Below are positions 21,532-22,590 of a stretch of DNA of 22,590 nucleotides, piece after piece (position 1 is the first letter of the stretch; every line of letters begins with the position of its first letter). The position numbers and the translations under genes are program-made. The stretch covers positions 38,942-61,531 of the forward strand of contig DLRW01000066.1 in NCBI GenBank assembly GCA_002501205.1. Reading direction: 5' to 3'. Below the pieces are notes generated by a model. That model saw only the letters and a program-made list of their open reading frames with translations, ran no database searches and was not told where the DNA came from. The stretch comes from Flavobacteriales bacterium UBA7878 (GTDB taxonomy: Bacteria; Bacteroidota; Bacteroidia; Flavobacteriales; Schleiferiaceae).

Positions 21532-22590
21532 TCAATTAATCTTTTTCTTTAACTCTTCAATTTTCATTTTCAAATCAGCATTCTCTGCCTGCAATTGACT
21601 TGTCTTGTCTTTAATATTTTGATTAAGCAATAACCCTAATTCATCTTTATATGGCATAATTGGTTGGTATAATTGATGATAAGCACTACCTATTGCTCCA
21701 TTAAATAGACGAACTTCAATTGGCTTATCTCCTGATGATAAAATTTGGGATTTTGAGATTCCCGGATAGGGGTCGATATAATAAATTAAGGTTATACCAA
21801 GTTGATAAGCTTTTTTTGAACACAATTCACAAGGGCTTGCAGTTGAAAACAAAATACCATTGTTTATTCCTGTTCCTCCGTACTTAGTCAACTGGAGAAA
21901 GGCATTTTCTTCAGCATGTAACGAACGTGTATGCACTTGATTCTTTCCTTCGGATATTGAATTTTTTAACGACTTAAAGCAAAAACAAGTATTCCGTCCA
22001 TTTAATAATTTGGCATTTTGATTTGTCGTTGTATCAAAATTTTCATTCAATACCTTTTTAAATTCTTGATATTCTTTTGAGAGATTATGATCAGTTCCCA
22101 ATTCATAAGCCGTGAAAGCACCTAAGTCACCTGTTGATGGATTTGGATCCACAAGATCATTTGCATTTCTTAATGAACATGGGACTTGTCCTGCTGGTGT
22201 ATTATTCCATCCAACTGCTTTTATCGAGAATTCTTGGTCAGTAATAGCAGCTCCTACGTGCCGTGAGATACAACCTGAATTGTGTTTTGCCGAATAGGCT
22301 AATTGCATACATCTTTCTTCGGGTGAAGGACTAACAATTCCGGGATGATCAATTAATGTGACAAATTTTAGTATCTGATCCTTTAAGCTAAAATAAGGGA
22401 GCGTATTTTTTATGGTTTGTTTCGATTTAGATTCTATCGTCTTTTCCTCCTCATCTTCTTCTTTCCAGCTAAAAAGTTCTTCATTCTTTTCGAATGCCTC
22501 TTTTTTTGAAATGTTACTTAAATGAATATCTGCTAACTGCAAACATTCAGAGACCTTCTGCTTATAGAATTCCTTGTTTCCCCCCCCCCC
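21532..22590 (-). CDS. Antiviral dCTP/deoxycytidylate deaminase, AvcD/DCD type, N-terminal part cut by window edge
   Basis: The frame is open to the right edge; a TTG at 22542 is not a believable start because conserved sequence continues upstream (FYKQKVSECLQLADIHLSN). 352 residues are visible. The deaminase begins with ERCMQLAYSAKHNSGCISRHVGAAI, then GWNNTPAGQVPC, an insert of about 80 residues, the catalytic HAE (21918-21910) and the zinc-binding PCELC (21834-21820). After it, LFNGAIGSAYHQLYQPIMPYKDEL matches the defence deaminases that destroy dCTP/dCMP during phage infection; these carry an N-terminal P-loop kinase-like domain, which should lie beyond the window. The protein ends in a short coiled coil (QLQAENADLKMKIEELKKK). 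Lines counted at 21661 and 21961 are 33% and 27% G+C, against 50% in recN at 9241, a sign of transfer. Confidence 0.85.
   Translation of the reverse strand, partial: GGGGNKEFYKQKVSECLQLADIHLSNISKKEAFEKNEELFSWKEEDEEEKTIESKSKQTIKNTLPYFSLKDQILKFVTLIDHPGIVSPSPEERCMQLAYSAKHNSGCISRHVGAAITDQEFSIKAVGWNNTPAGQVPCSLRNANDLVDPNPSTGDLGAFTAYELGTDHNLSKEYQEFKKVLNENFDTTTNQNAKLLNGRNTCFCFKSLKNSISEGKNQVHTRSLHAEENAFLQLTKYGGTGINNGILFSTASPCELCSKKAYQLGITLIYYIDPYPGISKSQILSSGDKPIEVRLFNGAIGSAYHQLYQPIMPYKDELGLLLNQNIKDKTSQLQAENADLKMKIEELKKKIN
22580..22590. repeat. Run of 11 C at the window edge
   Basis: An uninterrupted C run reaching the last base. On the coding strand it is a G run inside the deaminase frame, translating to glycines. 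It may be a real homopolymer or the point at which an assembly stopped. Confidence 0.9.

Noticed and set aside
22540..22542. TTG at 22542 as the start of a stand-alone deaminase.
   Set aside because: The frame stays open to the edge and the upstream residues (KQKVSECLQLADIHL) look like conserved linker sequence of the two-domain family.

Overview
The window comes from a Bacteroidota genome, most likely a marine Flavobacteriales lineage (Schleiferiaceae/Cryomorphaceae-like is a guess). The reasons are the gene order bamD - rpoZ - coaBC - DUF4835 - recN, the families DUF2911, DUF4835, DUF5074 and DUF6580, almost no Shine-Dalgarno sequences, and several exact copies of the Bacteroidota -7 promoter box TAnnTTTG placed 11-20 bases before start codons. 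Coding density is high and many neighbours overlap by 4 to 53 bases. No rRNA, tRNA, CRISPR array or insertion sequence was seen.

Layout. 1-792: 3' part of a GIY-YIG nuclease gene cut by the left edge. 740-3320 (minus): alpha/beta hydrolase, DUF2911 exported protein, KdsC-like HAD phosphatase. 3465-5322 (plus): LpxH-like phosphoesterase overlapping a glycosyltransferase, probably cell-envelope genes. 5385-10292 (plus): bamD, rpoZ, coaBC, a DUF4835 (PorD-type) exported protein and recN, a housekeeping run. 10348-13062: DUF5074 surface lipoprotein overlapping a divergent CobT-like gene, facing a DUF6580 membrane protein across a bidirectional terminator; this looks like a corrinoid (B12) uptake or remodelling locus. 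13106-13687 (minus): XRE regulator with an unusual internal repeat. 13842-15149 (minus): PhoD-like phosphatase. 15273-17772 (plus): M14 metallopeptidase/deacylase overlapping an aldehyde dehydrogenase. 17769-18374: a 62-residue membrane protein and a MazG-like pyrophosphohydrolase, divergent. 18371-19707 (minus): HPF followed by a GT4 glycosyltransferase. 19816-21111 (plus): exported TPR protein with a clear terminator.

The right end changes character. After a 420-base AT-rich spacer comes a minus-strand gene that runs off the window. Its visible part is the C-terminal deaminase half of an antiviral dCTP/deoxycytidylate deaminase of the AvcD/DCD type. It is much more AT-rich than its neighbours and reads as acquired DNA. 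The window ends in a run of 11 C, which is either a real homopolymer inside this gene or an assembly end.

Most promising for follow-up: the AvcD-like gene and its spacer, the CobT-like protein that has lost the family's signature residues beside a BtuG-like lipoprotein, and the XRE gene carrying repeated ACAAATGT sites in its own coding sequence and promoter.
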